64,000 bases of DNA, taken from NCBI RefSeq assembly GCF_014698065.1, contig NZ_JACJSI010000002.1, positions 1 through 64,000 on the forward strand, read 5' to 3'. Positions 47,937 to 56,823 of the stretch are shown here, in pieces (the first letter of the stretch is position 1; every line of letters begins with the position of its first letter). A program made the translations under genes and the position numbers. Below the pieces are notes generated by a model. That model ran no database searches. It saw only the letters and a program-made list of their open reading frames with translations, and had not been told where the DNA came from. The DNA is from Nostoc flagelliforme FACHB-838 (GTDB lineage: Bacteria > Cyanobacteriota > Cyanobacteriia > Cyanobacteriales > Nostocaceae).

Positions 47937-48707
47937 TCACACACTACTACTAAGCGTTGAACGTTGATTATTAAATCTCTCTCTAGCTAACTTTGTTGTT
48001 TGTGACTGTGAAATATTGGTATTCAAAATTTCCATGTTAAAACGGTATCCAACATTGCGGATAGTTTGAATCAAATTCGGTTGCCGAGGATCGAGTTCAA
48101 CCTTTTTCCGCAGCGATAAAACATGAGTATCAATGGTACGAGGGTTATCGATAGCGTCAGGCCAAGCACGACGCAGCAATTCCGACCTACTCAGAGGTAC
48201 TCCTCCAGCTTGTGCTAAAACGTACAGCAAACTGAATTCCTGGGGCGTTAAGTCAATGAACTCCCCTTGGAAACGGACGCGGCGCTGAACTAAATCGATT
48301 TGCAAAGTGCCATAATCCAAATAAGCTGGTGCAGTAGGTGTACGCTTCCGGCGAATCAGTGCCTCTACCCGTGCCAAAAACTCTTGCATTCCAAAGGGTT
48401 TGCTCAGATAATCATCTGCACCCGCCTTTAAACCTGCAACAATATCAGCTTCACTATTACGGGCAGATAGCATTAAGATTAGAGGCTGCTGCTGACGATG
48501 CAACCAACGACAAAACTCGATGCCATCACCATCAGGCAGGTCTGCATCTAAAATAACCAGTGTTGGTTGATGGCTTAAAAATACTTCCCTTGCTTGATAA
48601 ATGCTGGCAGCTTGATGCACACGGTATTCCAGTTGTTGCAAGTGCCAACCCAACAACGACCTCAGATGGGGATTCCCCTCAATGATTTCTATACAAACCG
48701 AACCCAC
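47937..48707 (-). CDS. OmpR/PhoB-type response regulator with atypical receiver
   Basis: The receiver domain (residues about 5-118) has the phospho-acceptor Asp in VILDADLPDGDG (D54), the Ser/Thr position in LMLSARN and Lys in LSKPF. Where most receivers have two acidic residues near the first strand, this one reads IEIIEGNPHL, so one of the pair is missing. The winged-helix domain (LTPEEFSLL-like LTPQEFSLLYVL, then RTIDTHVLSLRKKVE) is typical of OmpR/PhoB. Cyanobacteria use atypical receivers such as NblR, but I cannot assign this one. No histidine kinase is nearby. Confidence 0.88.
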   Translation of the reverse strand: MGSVCIEIIEGNPHLRSLLGWHLQQLEYRVHQAASIYQAREVFLSHQPTLVILDADLPDGDGIEFCRWLHRQQQPLILMLSARNSEADIVAGLKAGADDYLSKPFGMQEFLARVEALIRRKRTPTAPAYLDYGTLQIDLVQRRVRFQGEFIDLTPQEFSLLYVLAQAGGVPLSRSELLRRAWPDAIDNPRTIDTHVLSLRKKVELDPRQPNLIQTIRNVGYRFNMEILNTNISQSQTTKLARERFNNQRSTLSSSV

Positions 48708-49289
48708 GGTGGCAAGACCCCTTAGCGTCGATGACTTTCAAAGTAACAAGCCCATCTCTAAGGTTTTGTAGCCTTTGTTACTTCAAGCGCAATCAACTTT
48801 ACATTTCCTAATAAAAAGAGTGGCAATATCTTTAATTTATGCCTTGCCAATAAGCGATTAGAAATATTATTAAATTTTTATTAAATTTTTCGTAAGAGTT
48901 GTTAGACTTATCAAAAGTTCTTTTAGCTTAACATTTTGCTTTAGATGGGTGTAATGTGGCAAATATCTATAACCCAACCAGCTAACTACTACTACAGCAG
49001 GTTTTCAACCTGATGGTGAAAGGGGATTTTTTTCGTCAAATTAGTGCCCCCATCCAGGTACACAACATTAATACAATTGGGCTGTTGATCGTGAAAATTA
49101 GAAAAATAACCCAGCAGCTAACTAAAATCGATGTTTTCTGGAATAGGATTAAAGTATCCTGTAGCTGCTATAAGGGTAATACCCAAAGTAGATGTATTGA
49201 CTTTGAATTAATGTCAAAGTGAAACTACACTTCACTTTTGAGCGTGAATCATTTACAATTCTCATTCCAAAGAGATTAATACAGCAGTT
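48708..49289. other. 0.6-kb spacer with small hairpins
   Basis: The spacer lies between the divergent response regulator and the DUF6761 gene. CAGGTT-TTC-AACCTG (48998-49012), followed by a GGGGATTTTTTT stretch 9 bases on, could end a short RNA. GGGTAATACCC occurs at about 49174. ORFs of 60-70 codons here look non-coding. Confidence 0.4.
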
Positions 49290-49538
49290 ATGCTCCAAGA
49301 CACACAAACCATCCGCTATTACCAAAGACTCACCGACGCCTTCGTCGAGTTATGGAATCGCGGTTATCGCACGGATGACATGCGGATGTATTTGGATGGA
49401 TATCTAGCCGCACTAAGACATGGCAACATTCTTGAACCTATTCTGATTCATCGCTTAGAGGAGGAAGCCAGCCGCTACTTGTACGATGGATCAAACTTTG
49501 CAGTGCCGCAACCACAGCCGCAACCCGATTACTATTAA
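49290..49538 (+). CDS. DUF6761-type small protein
   Basis: This 82-residue protein starts MLQDTQTIRYYQRLTDAFVELWNRGY, then RTDDMRMYLDGYLAALRHGNILEPILIHRLEEEASRYLYD. It is rich in Tyr and Arg, helical, and ends in a PQPQPQPDYY tail. I believe it matches the cyanobacterial DUF6761 family; its function is unknown. Two hairpins follow the gene (49662-49706 and 49770-49805). Confidence 0.75.
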   Translation: MLQDTQTIRYYQRLTDAFVELWNRGYRTDDMRMYLDGYLAALRHGNILEPILIHRLEEEASRYLYDGSNFAVPQPQPQPDYY

Positions 49539-49881
49539 GTAGCATTTACCTGGTCATTGATAGTAACCGTTAATTACCGCAGGTAATTATAGCATATTAT
49601 CTGTCTTGGTCAACAGGTTTCCGTGGTGTGAGATTTTGGAGATATTGTATTGATTAAACGCATCCCCTCAGCCCTATATTGGTCTTGCCAATGCGACTGA
49701 GGGGATTGTTGGCTAGGTAGAAAATCAAGCCCAACATAGAGTATTTTTGTCAGAAACCTATTAAAAAACCCTTGAAAGGGAAGAGAAGTGTCTCTCCTTT
49801 CAAGGATATTAAAAACGGCATATTACCTTGATTGCGAAGCGCAAATTCAGCAGTATACCCTTTAGTTTGGGTAAAGAAAAA
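49539..49881. other. Convergent spacer holding two hairpins
   Basis: ATCCCCTCAG (49662-49671) pairs with CTGAGGGGAT (49697-49706) over 10 bp. Further on, CCTTGAAAGG (49770-49779) pairs with CCTTTCAAGG (49796-49805) over 10 bp, flanked by A/T-rich runs (TTAAAAAA before, ATATTAAAAA after). They lie between the DUF6761 gene and the convergent grxD. The second is the likelier bidirectional terminator. Confidence 0.65.
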
Positions 49882-50205
49882 TTAAGAAGCTAATGCTACT
49901 TCTACCTTTTCCTGCAATTCACCTTTTTGGTACAGTTCAATTAAAATGTCAGAACCGCCAAGGAATTCACCATTAATATACACTTGGGGAATTGTTGGCC
50001 AGCTAGAGTATTCTTTAATACCTTGACGGATTTCCGGGTCTGAGAGAACGTCAACCGTCTCAAAAGGAACTCCCAAGGTATTGAGAATCTGCACAACATT
50101 GTTGGAGAAACCGCATTGGGGCATTAACTTGTTTCCCTTCATGAAAACTAAAATCTTGTTCTCTTGTAGCAAGCTATCAATTTTGTCTTTGAGTTCTGGT
50201 GTCAT
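49882..50205 (-). CDS. grxD: Monothiol glutaredoxin, CGFS type
   Basis: Grx4-type proteins carry or insert Fe-S clusters and sense iron. The active site is CGFS in [14 protein letters not shown], with cis-Pro in [17 protein letters not shown], the glutathione-binding segment. I take the ATG at 50205 ([17 protein letters not shown], 107 residues); the frame extends 19 codons upstream into a spacer-like sequence. bolA lies 73 bases upstream on the same strand, a meaningful pairing because BolA and CGFS glutaredoxins form a [2Fe-2S] complex. Confidence 0.95.
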   Translation of the reverse strand: MTPELKDKIDSLLQENKILVFMKGNKLMPQCGFSNNVVQILNTLGVPFETVDVLSDPEIRQGIKEYSSWPTIPQVYINGEFLGGSDILIELYQKGELQEKVEVALAS

Positions 50206-50278
50206 GGTATTTGTGTTTCCTATGTTGGATTCAACAGTGAGGAGTGAGGAGTCAAAATTCATAACTCCTAACTCTTAT

Positions 50279-50536
50279 TTACGAAGCTGCTGTTGCTTGC
50301 CAAGCTTCGGGAGTGTAGGTTTTCACCGCCAAGGCATGAATCGCTTCAGTTGACATAGCTTGACCCAACGCACCATAAACTAACTGGTGCTGTTGCACTA
50401 GTCCTTTACCTGCAAAGTGCGATGAAACTACTGTCACCTGATAGTGATCGCCGCCACCAGTCAAGTCCTGCACCTGAATCTGTGCGTCTGGCAGTTCCGC
50501 CTTGATCATTTCCTCAACCTGCTGCGGACTAATCAT
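50279..50536 (-). CDS. BolA family protein
   Basis: This 85-residue protein starts [25 protein letters not shown] and includes the BolA signature [30 protein letters not shown]. The His in HQLVY aligns with the ligand used in BolA-Grx clusters. It sits directly upstream of grxD on the same strand, so the two probably form one operon and one complex involved in iron or thiol-redox signalling. Confidence 0.93.
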   Translation of the reverse strand: MISPQQVEEMIKAELPDAQIQVQDLTGGGDHYQVTVVSSHFAGKGLVQQHQLVYGALGQAMSTEAIHALAVKTYTPEAWQATAAS

Positions 50537-50766
50537 CGCAATTCCTGAAAAAACTTACTTTTCTATTATTAACAGATATAGAGCAAATGCCTGTGCCAAC
50601 TTCAGGTTTTGGCAAGGCTGTAGATAAACGTGCCTCTGAGGTGTTCTTTTTGAGAACGCTCAGGTTTTGGCTACGGCAGATAGCTCTATCCTAGCACTGG
50701 GGAGTTTCCAGGCGACTGGTTAGGGAGATGGGAGAGATAGGGAACAAGAGGCAACAAAAATTTAAT

Positions 50767-51372
50767 TTATTTTTTTGGGGATGAGGAGGATGAACTACCA
50801 CCTTCTCTAGGATAGGGAGAATCTACAAAACCCAACTCAAACAACTGTTTATAGGCTTTCTTGCCTAAATCTCGCGTTGGGTTTTGACTCTTAATTATTT
50901 GAATTAACAATGGTACAGCTAATTCTGGCTGATTTTGTGCCCGATGTACCAATGCTAGCTGAAAGGTGGCTTCATCTCGCTTTTGGGCTGTTAATAGAGC
51001 TTTTTGACGCTGAGAATCAGAAACTCTATTGTCAATTCCCGAAAAGCTAGAATTTAACTCTTGATAAAAATTAGATAGCTGATTATAAACCTGACGTGCT
51101 TCTTGCAGCTTCTTAGCAGCTAAGGGGTAGTTTTGAGTAGAAACGGCTTGTTCTGCATCTTTCACGAGGCGATCGCCGCCATCAATGCTCAAAAGGCTGT
51201 TACTTTGGGTTACGGGGCGGAGGTTATTGGGAGCGTTGGGGTCAATGGGTTGTGGGCTAGTAGTGCCTGGTAACTGTGATACCTGAGCATTCACAGGTGA
51301 TAGCAGGCTGAGGACTGCTATAACTGATAAAACAGTACGGTGCGTCAAGGTAACAGCGGCAGCAGTGTTCAT
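50767..51372 (-). CDS. Secreted hypothetical protein with TPR-like region
   Basis: This 201-residue protein has a signal peptide (LSVIAVLSLLSPVNA, cleavage near residue 30). A helical part follows, with repeated A-E-Q-A-V/Q-N-Y-P-L-A-A-K-K-type sequence (about residues 70-165) that resembles one or two TPR units. The C-terminus is a Ser/Lys run (GGSSSSSSPKK). No enzymatic motif is present. The gene lies next to the orphan TnpB, 117 bases past its end, and appears intact. Confidence 0.68.
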   Translation of the reverse strand: MNTAAAVTLTHRTVLSVIAVLSLLSPVNAQVSQLPGTTSPQPIDPNAPNNLRPVTQSNSLLSIDGGDRLVKDAEQAVSTQNYPLAAKKLQEARQVYNQLSNFYQELNSSFSGIDNRVSDSQRQKALLTAQKRDEATFQLALVHRAQNQPELAVPLLIQIIKSQNPTRDLGKKAYKQLFELGFVDSPYPREGGSSSSSSPKK

Positions 51373-51487
51373 GGGATCAATTAGTGCGACAACTATATAA
51401 AAGAGTTATGGAAACTTCGGGTATCTTAACTCTGTTTTGGTCTTGGACAAAGCAAAGTTACATCCTAAGTATCTCTGATTTAGAGTG

Positions 51488-52737
51488 AACTACCCAACAC
51501 CCATCTGAGTACAGATAGGGTGTGGGCTTCCGGTTTCATCGACAAATGCCTTTGCGCCTTGCGGTTTCTTGGTCTTACTTCGCCTAGACTCGGCAAGAAC
51601 GGGGTTCCCTCCGTCTATAGATAATATCCGAATGCCTTCTGTTCTCATGTTCTGGCTGGCGTTCTTGTTCCTATTGTGATGATATTTACACTTCCGGCAA
51701 TCCCACTCTCTGATATCTAGCGGCAACTCATCAACAACATGACCACAACACGAACAAGTTTTTGAACTGGGGAAAAATCTATCTATTTCAACAAGCTGAC
51801 CCAACGAGTCCTTCAACTTGTAATCAAGGAAATTGATGAACATCCCCCAGCCTACGTCGGATATACTTTTAGACAGCTTCCGGTTCCGTACCATTCCCTT
51901 GATGTGAAGGTTTTCCACAACAATAATTTGACTTTCATTAACCAACTTTCTACTGAGTTTATGCAGAAAATCTTGGCGGGAATTTGATACTCGTTCGTGA
52001 ACCTTCGCTACTAGTTTTTTGTGTTTGTGTCTTGATTTACTCCCTTTAACTTTACGGGCAAATTTTTTCTGTTTCCGGGCTAGATTTCTCTTGTGACGTT
52101 TCAGGTGTTTAGCGTTGGAATACTTAGTAAATTCCTCTCCATCATGGACAATTGCAAAGTCCTTTAACCCCAGGTCAATACCGAGTATTTTATCTCCACC
52201 CAATTGATGATCACTGCATTCACTTTCAACCAATATTGACGCAAAGTACTTGTCAGTGACAGTTTTGCTGATAGTGACAGTTTTAATTATTCCCAAAACT
52301 TGTCTGTGAAATACTGCCTTCACTTCACCAATTTTAGGAATCTTTAATTTATCACCTACAACGGTAACGCTTTGCGGATACTGAATAGATTGTTTATTAA
52401 ATTTTGACTTAAACTTGGGAAACTTAGCCCGTCCTTCAAAAAAGTTTTTGTAAGCTTTGTCTAAATTAATAGCTACGCACTGCAAAACTGACGAATAGCA
52501 ATCTTGCTTTAACCAAGGGTACTCCACTTTTAATTGAGGTAGTAAACCCTTGTATACACTCATCTTTAATGTTTTTCCAGAATATACGTAGTGTTGAACG
52601 CAAGCATTAAGTGCATAGTTCCAATACCACCTTGCACAACCAAACGATCTGGATAATGCTGTTTGCTGTTCGGGTGTTGGGTATAGCCTGACCTTAACTG
52701 CTCTCAACACTTTTAATCACCTCAGGCGTTTGATCAT
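51488..52737 (-). mobile_element. Orphan IS605/IS1341-type element (tnpB only)
   Basis: The minus-strand sequence before tnpB is TTGAT (52742-52738), the TAM-like target used by some IS200/IS605 elements, followed by a left end of about 27 bases. At the 3' end a stem is formed by CCCACACCC and GGGTGTTGGG around ATCTG-TACT-CAGAT, spanning the last codons of tnpB (about 51493-51526). This is the position of the guide-RNA scaffold/right-end hairpin. The right boundary is not certain. Confidence 0.55.
51490..52710 (-). CDS. tnpB: IS200/IS605-type TnpB, RuvC-III aspartate lost (predicted nuclease-dead)
   Basis: TnpB proteins are RNA-guided nucleases encoded by IS200/IS605 transposons. This 406-residue copy keeps the N-terminal wedge/REC-like region, RuvC-I Asp (ILGIDLGLKDFA, D179) and RuvC-II Glu (IIVVENLHIKGM, E266). 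The zinc ribbon CSCCGH...CRKC is also kept (C319, C322, C338, C341). The third motif reads HHNRNKNAS at 344-352, where active relatives have HDRDxNAA; both Asp codons are Asn (AAT, AAC). Cleavage should therefore be lost while guide and target binding may remain. There is no TnpA. GTG at 52710 is taken as start. Nuclease-dead TnpB relatives acting as RNA-guided repressors are known elsewhere; whether that applies here is inference. Confidence 0.9.
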   Translation of the reverse strand: MLRAVKVRLYPTPEQQTALSRSFGCARWYWNYALNACVQHYVYSGKTLKMSVYKGLLPQLKVEYPWLKQDCYSSVLQCVAINLDKAYKNFFEGRAKFPKFKSKFNKQSIQYPQSVTVVGDKLKIPKIGEVKAVFHRQVLGIIKTVTISKTVTDKYFASILVESECSDHQLGGDKILGIDLGLKDFAIVHDGEEFTKYSNAKHLKRHKRNLARKQKKFARKVKGSKSRHKHKKLVAKVHERVSNSRQDFLHKLSRKLVNESQIIVVENLHIKGMVRNRKLSKSISDVGWGMFINFLDYKLKDSLGQLVEIDRFFPSSKTCSCCGHVVDELPLDIREWDCRKCKYHHNRNKNASQNMRTEGIRILSIDGGNPVLAESRRSKTKKPQGAKAFVDETGSPHPICTQMGVG

Positions 52738-52738
52738 A

Positions 52739-53497
52739 TCAAGAATTAGTAATTTCTGCAAATGCGTGATTAGTAACTTTTGTTTCTTGATGGCTTAATT
52801 GTTGCAGTGCCTTTGCTAAATCAGTTGTGATACTTTTGGCATCTTGTTTTATACAACCATTCATGTAATCGCTGACTTTGATTGGGGAACCAATTTCAAT
52901 ACTTACATCTGTACCCCAATTGGGATAAGGTTGGCTGTAATTAATACCTATGGGTATGATTTTAACTCCCAGCCCGGAATGACTAGATTCCGCACTCAAA
53001 GCAAGACGAGCAATTCCTGGCTTCAGCTGGTGAACTTGCCCGTCACGAAAAATATTACCTTCTGGAAAAATAACCAGGGTTTTTTCCTGCTGAAGTAGCT
53101 CAACTCCATGTCGCAGCGTGCGGATTGACGGATGCTTAGAATTTACCGGAAATCCTCCCAAACGTCGGACAAACCAACCTTGCAAACCTTGGCATTCGTC
53201 AATAGTCACCATAAACCGCAGATCTTGTTCTCTCCGATAATCAGCAGTAGCGTAGGGTACCAGCAAAGCATCCCAACGCGCCCTATGGGTAGGCGCGAGA
53301 ATCACAGGCCCAGTTGTGGGGATATTTTTTTGTCCGGTTATTCTAATTTCTCCAAAGAATAATGGTAATAGGCAGTGACGCCCTAATAAATATGCCAGAG
53401 GGCTTAACCAAGGAGAAACCCTTGAGGTAGTGGCAGCCACCTCAGAATTTGCTGGGGTGTGCTGGCAGGTATCGGATGAAGAGTAAAATTCCATCAT
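52739..53497 (-). CDS. plsC: 1-acyl-sn-glycerol-3-phosphate acyltransferase family protein
   Basis: PlsC-type enzymes add the second acyl chain to lysophosphatidic acid at the membrane. The HX4D motif appears as APTHRARWDALL. Motif III is LVIFPEGNIFRDGQV and the following proline motif is KIIPIGINYS. No strong membrane helix is needed for this family. At 252 residues the length is normal. A TnpB element follows so closely that the stop codon TGA lies inside the element's TTGAT target; the gene itself is not disrupted. It could act on another lysolipid. Confidence 0.88.
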   Translation of the reverse strand: MMEFYSSSDTCQHTPANSEVAATTSRVSPWLSPLAYLLGRHCLLPLFFGEIRITGQKNIPTTGPVILAPTHRARWDALLVPYATADYRREQDLRFMVTIDECQGLQGWFVRRLGGFPVNSKHPSIRTLRHGVELLQQEKTLVIFPEGNIFRDGQVHQLKPGIARLALSAESSHSGLGVKIIPIGINYSQPYPNWGTDVSIEIGSPIKVSDYMNGCIKQDAKSITTDLAKALQQLSHQETKVTNHAFAEITNS

Positions 53498-53608
53498 GAC
53501 GGATGCAGCTGATTGACGGGTAAAAATTTAACAAAGCCTGATTAGTTACACCGTAGATTCTCTTGCGTGACTTATGTCGTAGTAGATGGACAGTTTTACC
53601 TCTGTCCG

Positions 53609-54094
53609 TTAGTTTACCTTACGCCGCCTAGTGGCAAACCAAGTCTGTAATTGCTGACGACAAGCTGACTCCAGAATGCCTCCGATTACCTGTAAGCGGT
53701 GATTAGAAGCAGCACTATCGGGTATGTTAATAACAGTACGAATTGCGCCAGTTTTTGTATCGTCTACTCCATATACAATTAGTCCTAGACGCGCTTGCAC
53801 AATAGCACCTGCACACATCGGGCAAGGTTCGAGAGTTACATAGAGGGTGCATTCATTAAGATGCCAGTTTTGTAAAGTTGTTGTAGCTGTCTTGAGAGCG
53901 AGAATTTCCGCATGAGCTGTAGGGTCTTTGTCGCGCTCTTTTCTATTTTCTCCTTGTGCTAGCAATTTGCCTGTTGAATCAATGATAACAGCACCTACAG
54001 GGACTTCACCTGTATCACCTGCTGCTTTTGCTAATTCTAAGGCAGAATTCATCCATTGTTGATGTATAAGATATTCTGTGTATTTAGTTAGCAT
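53609..54094 (-). CDS. tadA: tRNA-specific adenosine deaminase
   Basis: TadA deaminates A34 to inosine in tRNA-Arg(ACG), allowing wobble reading. The zinc site is HAEILALKTA (His and catalytic Glu) plus PCPMCAGAI (two Cys). VPVGAVIIDSTG and the substrate loop ARLGLIVYGVDDTKTGA fit the family. Its 161 residues fit too. Start ATG at 54094 gives the usual W-M-x-x-A-L-x-L-A segment. It sits between plsC and grxC on the same strand, each with its own spacer. Confidence 0.94.
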   Translation of the reverse strand: MLTKYTEYLIHQQWMNSALELAKAAGDTGEVPVGAVIIDSTGKLLAQGENRKERDKDPTAHAEILALKTATTTLQNWHLNECTLYVTLEPCPMCAGAIVQARLGLIVYGVDDTKTGAIRTVINIPDSAASNHRLQVIGGILESACRQQLQTWFATRRRKVN

Positions 54095-54254
54095 ATTCTT
54101 ATCAATACAAAAACTTTAAAGTTCTACTCGTCTTCGGACAAGCGATCTCCATCCTACAAAAAATAAAAAGTATATAGCCCACAGGCTTCTCAGCCTGGGG
54201 CTAAATAATTCAAAATTCTTAAATTTAGCAAGCCAACCGTTGGAGATTAATTTT

Positions 54255-54569
54255 CTAAATAGCGACTTGGGCTAAAAGAGAATCGAGTTGATTTTGTGTG
54301 TCTAGTTGATAGAGATCATCACAGCCGCCAACGTGCTGGTCATTGATAAAAATTTGCGGTACAGTACGGTGTCCGTTAGCGCGTTCTGCCATTTTAGCTC
54401 TGGCTGCTTCATCGCCGTCAATTTTATATTCGGTAAAATTTACACCTTTCCACCACAGCAGCATTTTGGCACGAATGCAGTAAGGACAAGTTTGCCATGT
54501 GTAAAGCTCAACATTGGCTTTGACTCGCTCTGGATGGCGATTTAAAAGGGGATTCAGAAAGTCCAGCAT
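54255..54569 (-). CDS. grxC: Glutaredoxin 3, dithiol type
   Basis: This 104-residue thiol-disulfide oxidoreductase has the CPYC active site (TWQTCPYCIRAKMLL), cis-Pro in RTVPQIFINDQHVGGCDDLYQL and the final helix. It uses glutathione to reduce disulfides. It is distinct from the CGFS glutaredoxin at 49882, which lacks the second cysteine. It is monocistronic, with a short spacer before the DUF981 gene. Confidence 0.95.
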   Translation of the reverse strand: MLDFLNPLLNRHPERVKANVELYTWQTCPYCIRAKMLLWWKGVNFTEYKIDGDEAARAKMAERANGHRTVPQIFINDQHVGGCDDLYQLDTQNQLDSLLAQVAI

Positions 54570-54616
54570 ATTTTATTAAGCAAGGTTTTAACTATGTCTC
54601 TAGCCTAGAACATTGC

Positions 54617-55189
54617 TTACCGCATTGGGGCTGGAACCCACTTTTGAAAACCCTCTAAATGATTCCAGTAAGCTAAATATCCAGTGAATGCCCAAATTAG
54701 AGCGGCGACTATCAGCACAGCTACACCAATTAGCCGCCAAGTGCGGTTAGTTTTCCAATAGAGAGTTGGCGCTGCAAAAACACCTCCTAAGCCAGTTAAA
54801 ATAAAGCCGATTCCCGACAAAAGCGGTTGGCGGGTCAAATTCAAGTTGATGATGCGGATACCCACTACGATCGCAACTACACCAGCAAAGAAGCCGTAAA
54901 TTGCTATTGTCAATAAATCCCAACCTTGAGCAAGTGCGATCGCAGCCGCAATAAACAAGATGCCAAATAGGATACTTGTTTCACCAAAGGCAATGTTAAA
55001 GCTACCAGTAACGGGCCAGGTGAAACTCATGTGTAACCCAGTCGTAAGTGCGATCGCACCCGTAATTCCAAAACCAGGAATCCACTGTCTTTGATTAGAA
55101 CTATCTATACCCCGATACACATAGTCAGCCAGTAGAAATAGCCCAGCTACCATATTGATCAACATGAGTGTGATGTAGTCGATAAACAT
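54617..55189 (-). CDS. DUF981 family membrane protein
   Basis: This 190-residue protein has six or so hydrophobic helices (for example MLINMVAGLFLLADYVY and SILFGILFIAAAIALAQG). The DUF981-type motif H-M-S-F-T-W-P-V-T-G-S-F-N-I-A-F-G-E lies at about residues 53-70. The family is found in cyanobacteria, archaea and some bacteria; the function is unknown. It starts divergently from glpX with a 356-base spacer. Confidence 0.85.
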   Translation of the reverse strand: MFIDYITLMLINMVAGLFLLADYVYRGIDSSNQRQWIPGFGITGAIALTTGLHMSFTWPVTGSFNIAFGETSILFGILFIAAAIALAQGWDLLTIAIYGFFAGVVAIVVGIRIINLNLTRQPLLSGIGFILTGLGGVFAAPTLYWKTNRTWRLIGVAVLIVAALIWAFTGYLAYWNHLEGFQKWVPAPMR

Positions 55190-55545
55190 GATTAACCTCT
55201 TAATTTGACAAGCTATTTACTCTGCGCTTTGTTTTTCAGCTTTTAGTGAATTCACTAGTTTTTTTTCTTTATTATTTTATACCTAAAGATCAACACTGAA
55301 GAAAAGCAATGTTCTCGATATACACTGCTACGTATTTATGTCAGTTCTTAACTTAGTGACTTTTAAATACGCTTTATACTGGAGTAGTTAGGAGTAAAAA
55401 ATGAGGATGTGTTAACTGGCACTTTTGTAACCAGTTAGCAGTAAAACTTAACTTTCTCCCACGTGTATCCGCCCTTTGGTAGACTTGAAGACTGAAATAG
55501 CCAGATAAAGCGGCGGAAATTCAAGCAGTTGAGAGGGCAGACTCT
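55190..55545. other. Divergent spacer between DUF981 gene and glpX
   Basis: This AT-rich spacer holds the presumed glpX promoter; a TATACT hexamer occurs at about 55375. I see no ORF, strong hairpin or known RNA. Confidence 0.4.
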
Positions 55546-56583
55546 GTGGAAAATACACTTGGGTTAGAGATTATTGAAGTAGTAGAGCAAGCCGCGATCG
55601 CATCCGCAAAGTGGATGGGTAAAGGCGAAAAAAACATCGCTGACCAAGTAGCTGTGGAAGCTATGCGGGAGCGGATGAATAAAATCTATATGCGTGGTCG
55701 CATTGTGATTGGAGAAGGCGAACGCGATGATGCGCCTATGTTATACATCGGGGAAGAAGTTGGTATTTGTACTCAACCAAATGCCGAAGCTCTCTGTAAC
55801 CCTGATGAACTAGTTGAAATTGATATCGCCGTTGACCCCTGTGAAGGTACTAACTTGGTAGCTTATGGACAACCTGGTTCGATGGCTGTCTTGGCAATTT
55901 CTGAAAAGGGTGGATTATTTGCTGCTCCTGACTTTTACATGAAGAAGTTAGCAGCACCTCCCGCAGCTAAAGGCAAGGTAGACATCAACAAGTCAGCAAC
56001 AGAAAACCTGAAGATTCTCTCTGAGTGTCTAGAGCGCTCTATTGAAGAACTCGTAATCGTGGTCATGAAGCGCGAACGCCACAACGATTTAATTAAAGAA
56101 ATCCGTGAGGCTGGAGCGAGAGTCGCCCTAATTTCAGACGGTGATGTGGGTGCAGCTATAAGCTGCGGTTTTGCTGGAACTAATATCCACGCGCTGATGG
56201 GTATCGGTGCGGCTCCTGAAGGTGTAATCTCAGCAGCAGCAATGCGTGCTTTAGGTGGACACTTCCAAGGTCAACTGATTTACGATCCAGCAGTAGTCAA
56301 AACAGGTCTGATTGGAGAAAGCAGAGAAGCCAACATCGATCGCTTAAAGTCTATGAATATCAATGACCCCGATAAGGTCTATGATGCTCATGAATTGGCA
56401 TCTGGTAAAACTGTTCTGTTCGCTGCTTGCGGCATTACCAGTGGTAATCTGATGAATGGTGTACGTTTCTTCAACGGCGGAGCAAGAACTCAAAGCTTGG
56501 TAATTTCCAACCAGTCGAAAACGGCTCGATTTGTTGATACAATTCACATGTTTGGTGAACCCAAGACTCTCCAACTGAACTAA
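55546..56583 (+). CDS. glpX: Class II fructose-1,6-/sedoheptulose-1,7-bisphosphatase
   Basis: This GlpX-type enzyme hydrolyses fructose-1,6-bisphosphate and sedoheptulose-1,7-bisphosphate, and in cyanobacteria it is the main Calvin-cycle bisphosphatase. The lithium-sensitive phosphatase metal motifs are [19 protein letters not shown] and [18 protein letters not shown]. The substrate loop is SDGDVGAA, and the C-terminal [12 protein letters not shown] is typical. At 345 residues it is full length. GTG at 55546 starts the frame, with AGAGGGCAGA upstream. No light-responsive CP12-like motif is visible. Confidence 0.96.
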   Translation: MENTLGLEIIEVVEQAAIASAKWMGKGEKNIADQVAVEAMRERMNKIYMRGRIVIGEGERDDAPMLYIGEEVGICTQPNAEALCNPDELVEIDIAVDPCEGTNLVAYGQPGSMAVLAISEKGGLFAAPDFYMKKLAAPPAAKGKVDINKSATENLKILSECLERSIEELVIVVMKRERHNDLIKEIREAGARVALISDGDVGAAISCGFAGTNIHALMGIGAAPEGVISAAAMRALGGHFQGQLIYDPAVVKTGLIGESREANIDRLKSMNINDPDKVYDAHELASGKTVLFAACGITSGNLMNGVRFFNGGARTQSLVISNQSKTARFVDTIHMFGEPKTLQLN

Positions 56584-56823
56584 TTTTTAGGGAATGGGGA
56601 ATGCTAAAAGTAGGGGCGAAGCATTTGGAAATAAATCTTTCTATAAAATGGGAAATAATTACGAAAATGCTTTACCCTTACATGTAGTTAATAGTTAGTA
56701 GTTAGTGATTAATAGTTGTTTGTTGCTGGGAATAACTACCAACCAATAAACAAAAATTCCCCATTCCCTATTCTCACTCAATGCCCTATTATCAACTACC
56801 AACTAGTAACTACGATTTAGCAA

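Noticed and set aside
49013..49222. 69-codon ORF before the DUF6761 gene
   Set aside because: It has no Shine-Dalgarno site, no family resemblance, and overlaps the T-rich end of a small hairpin.
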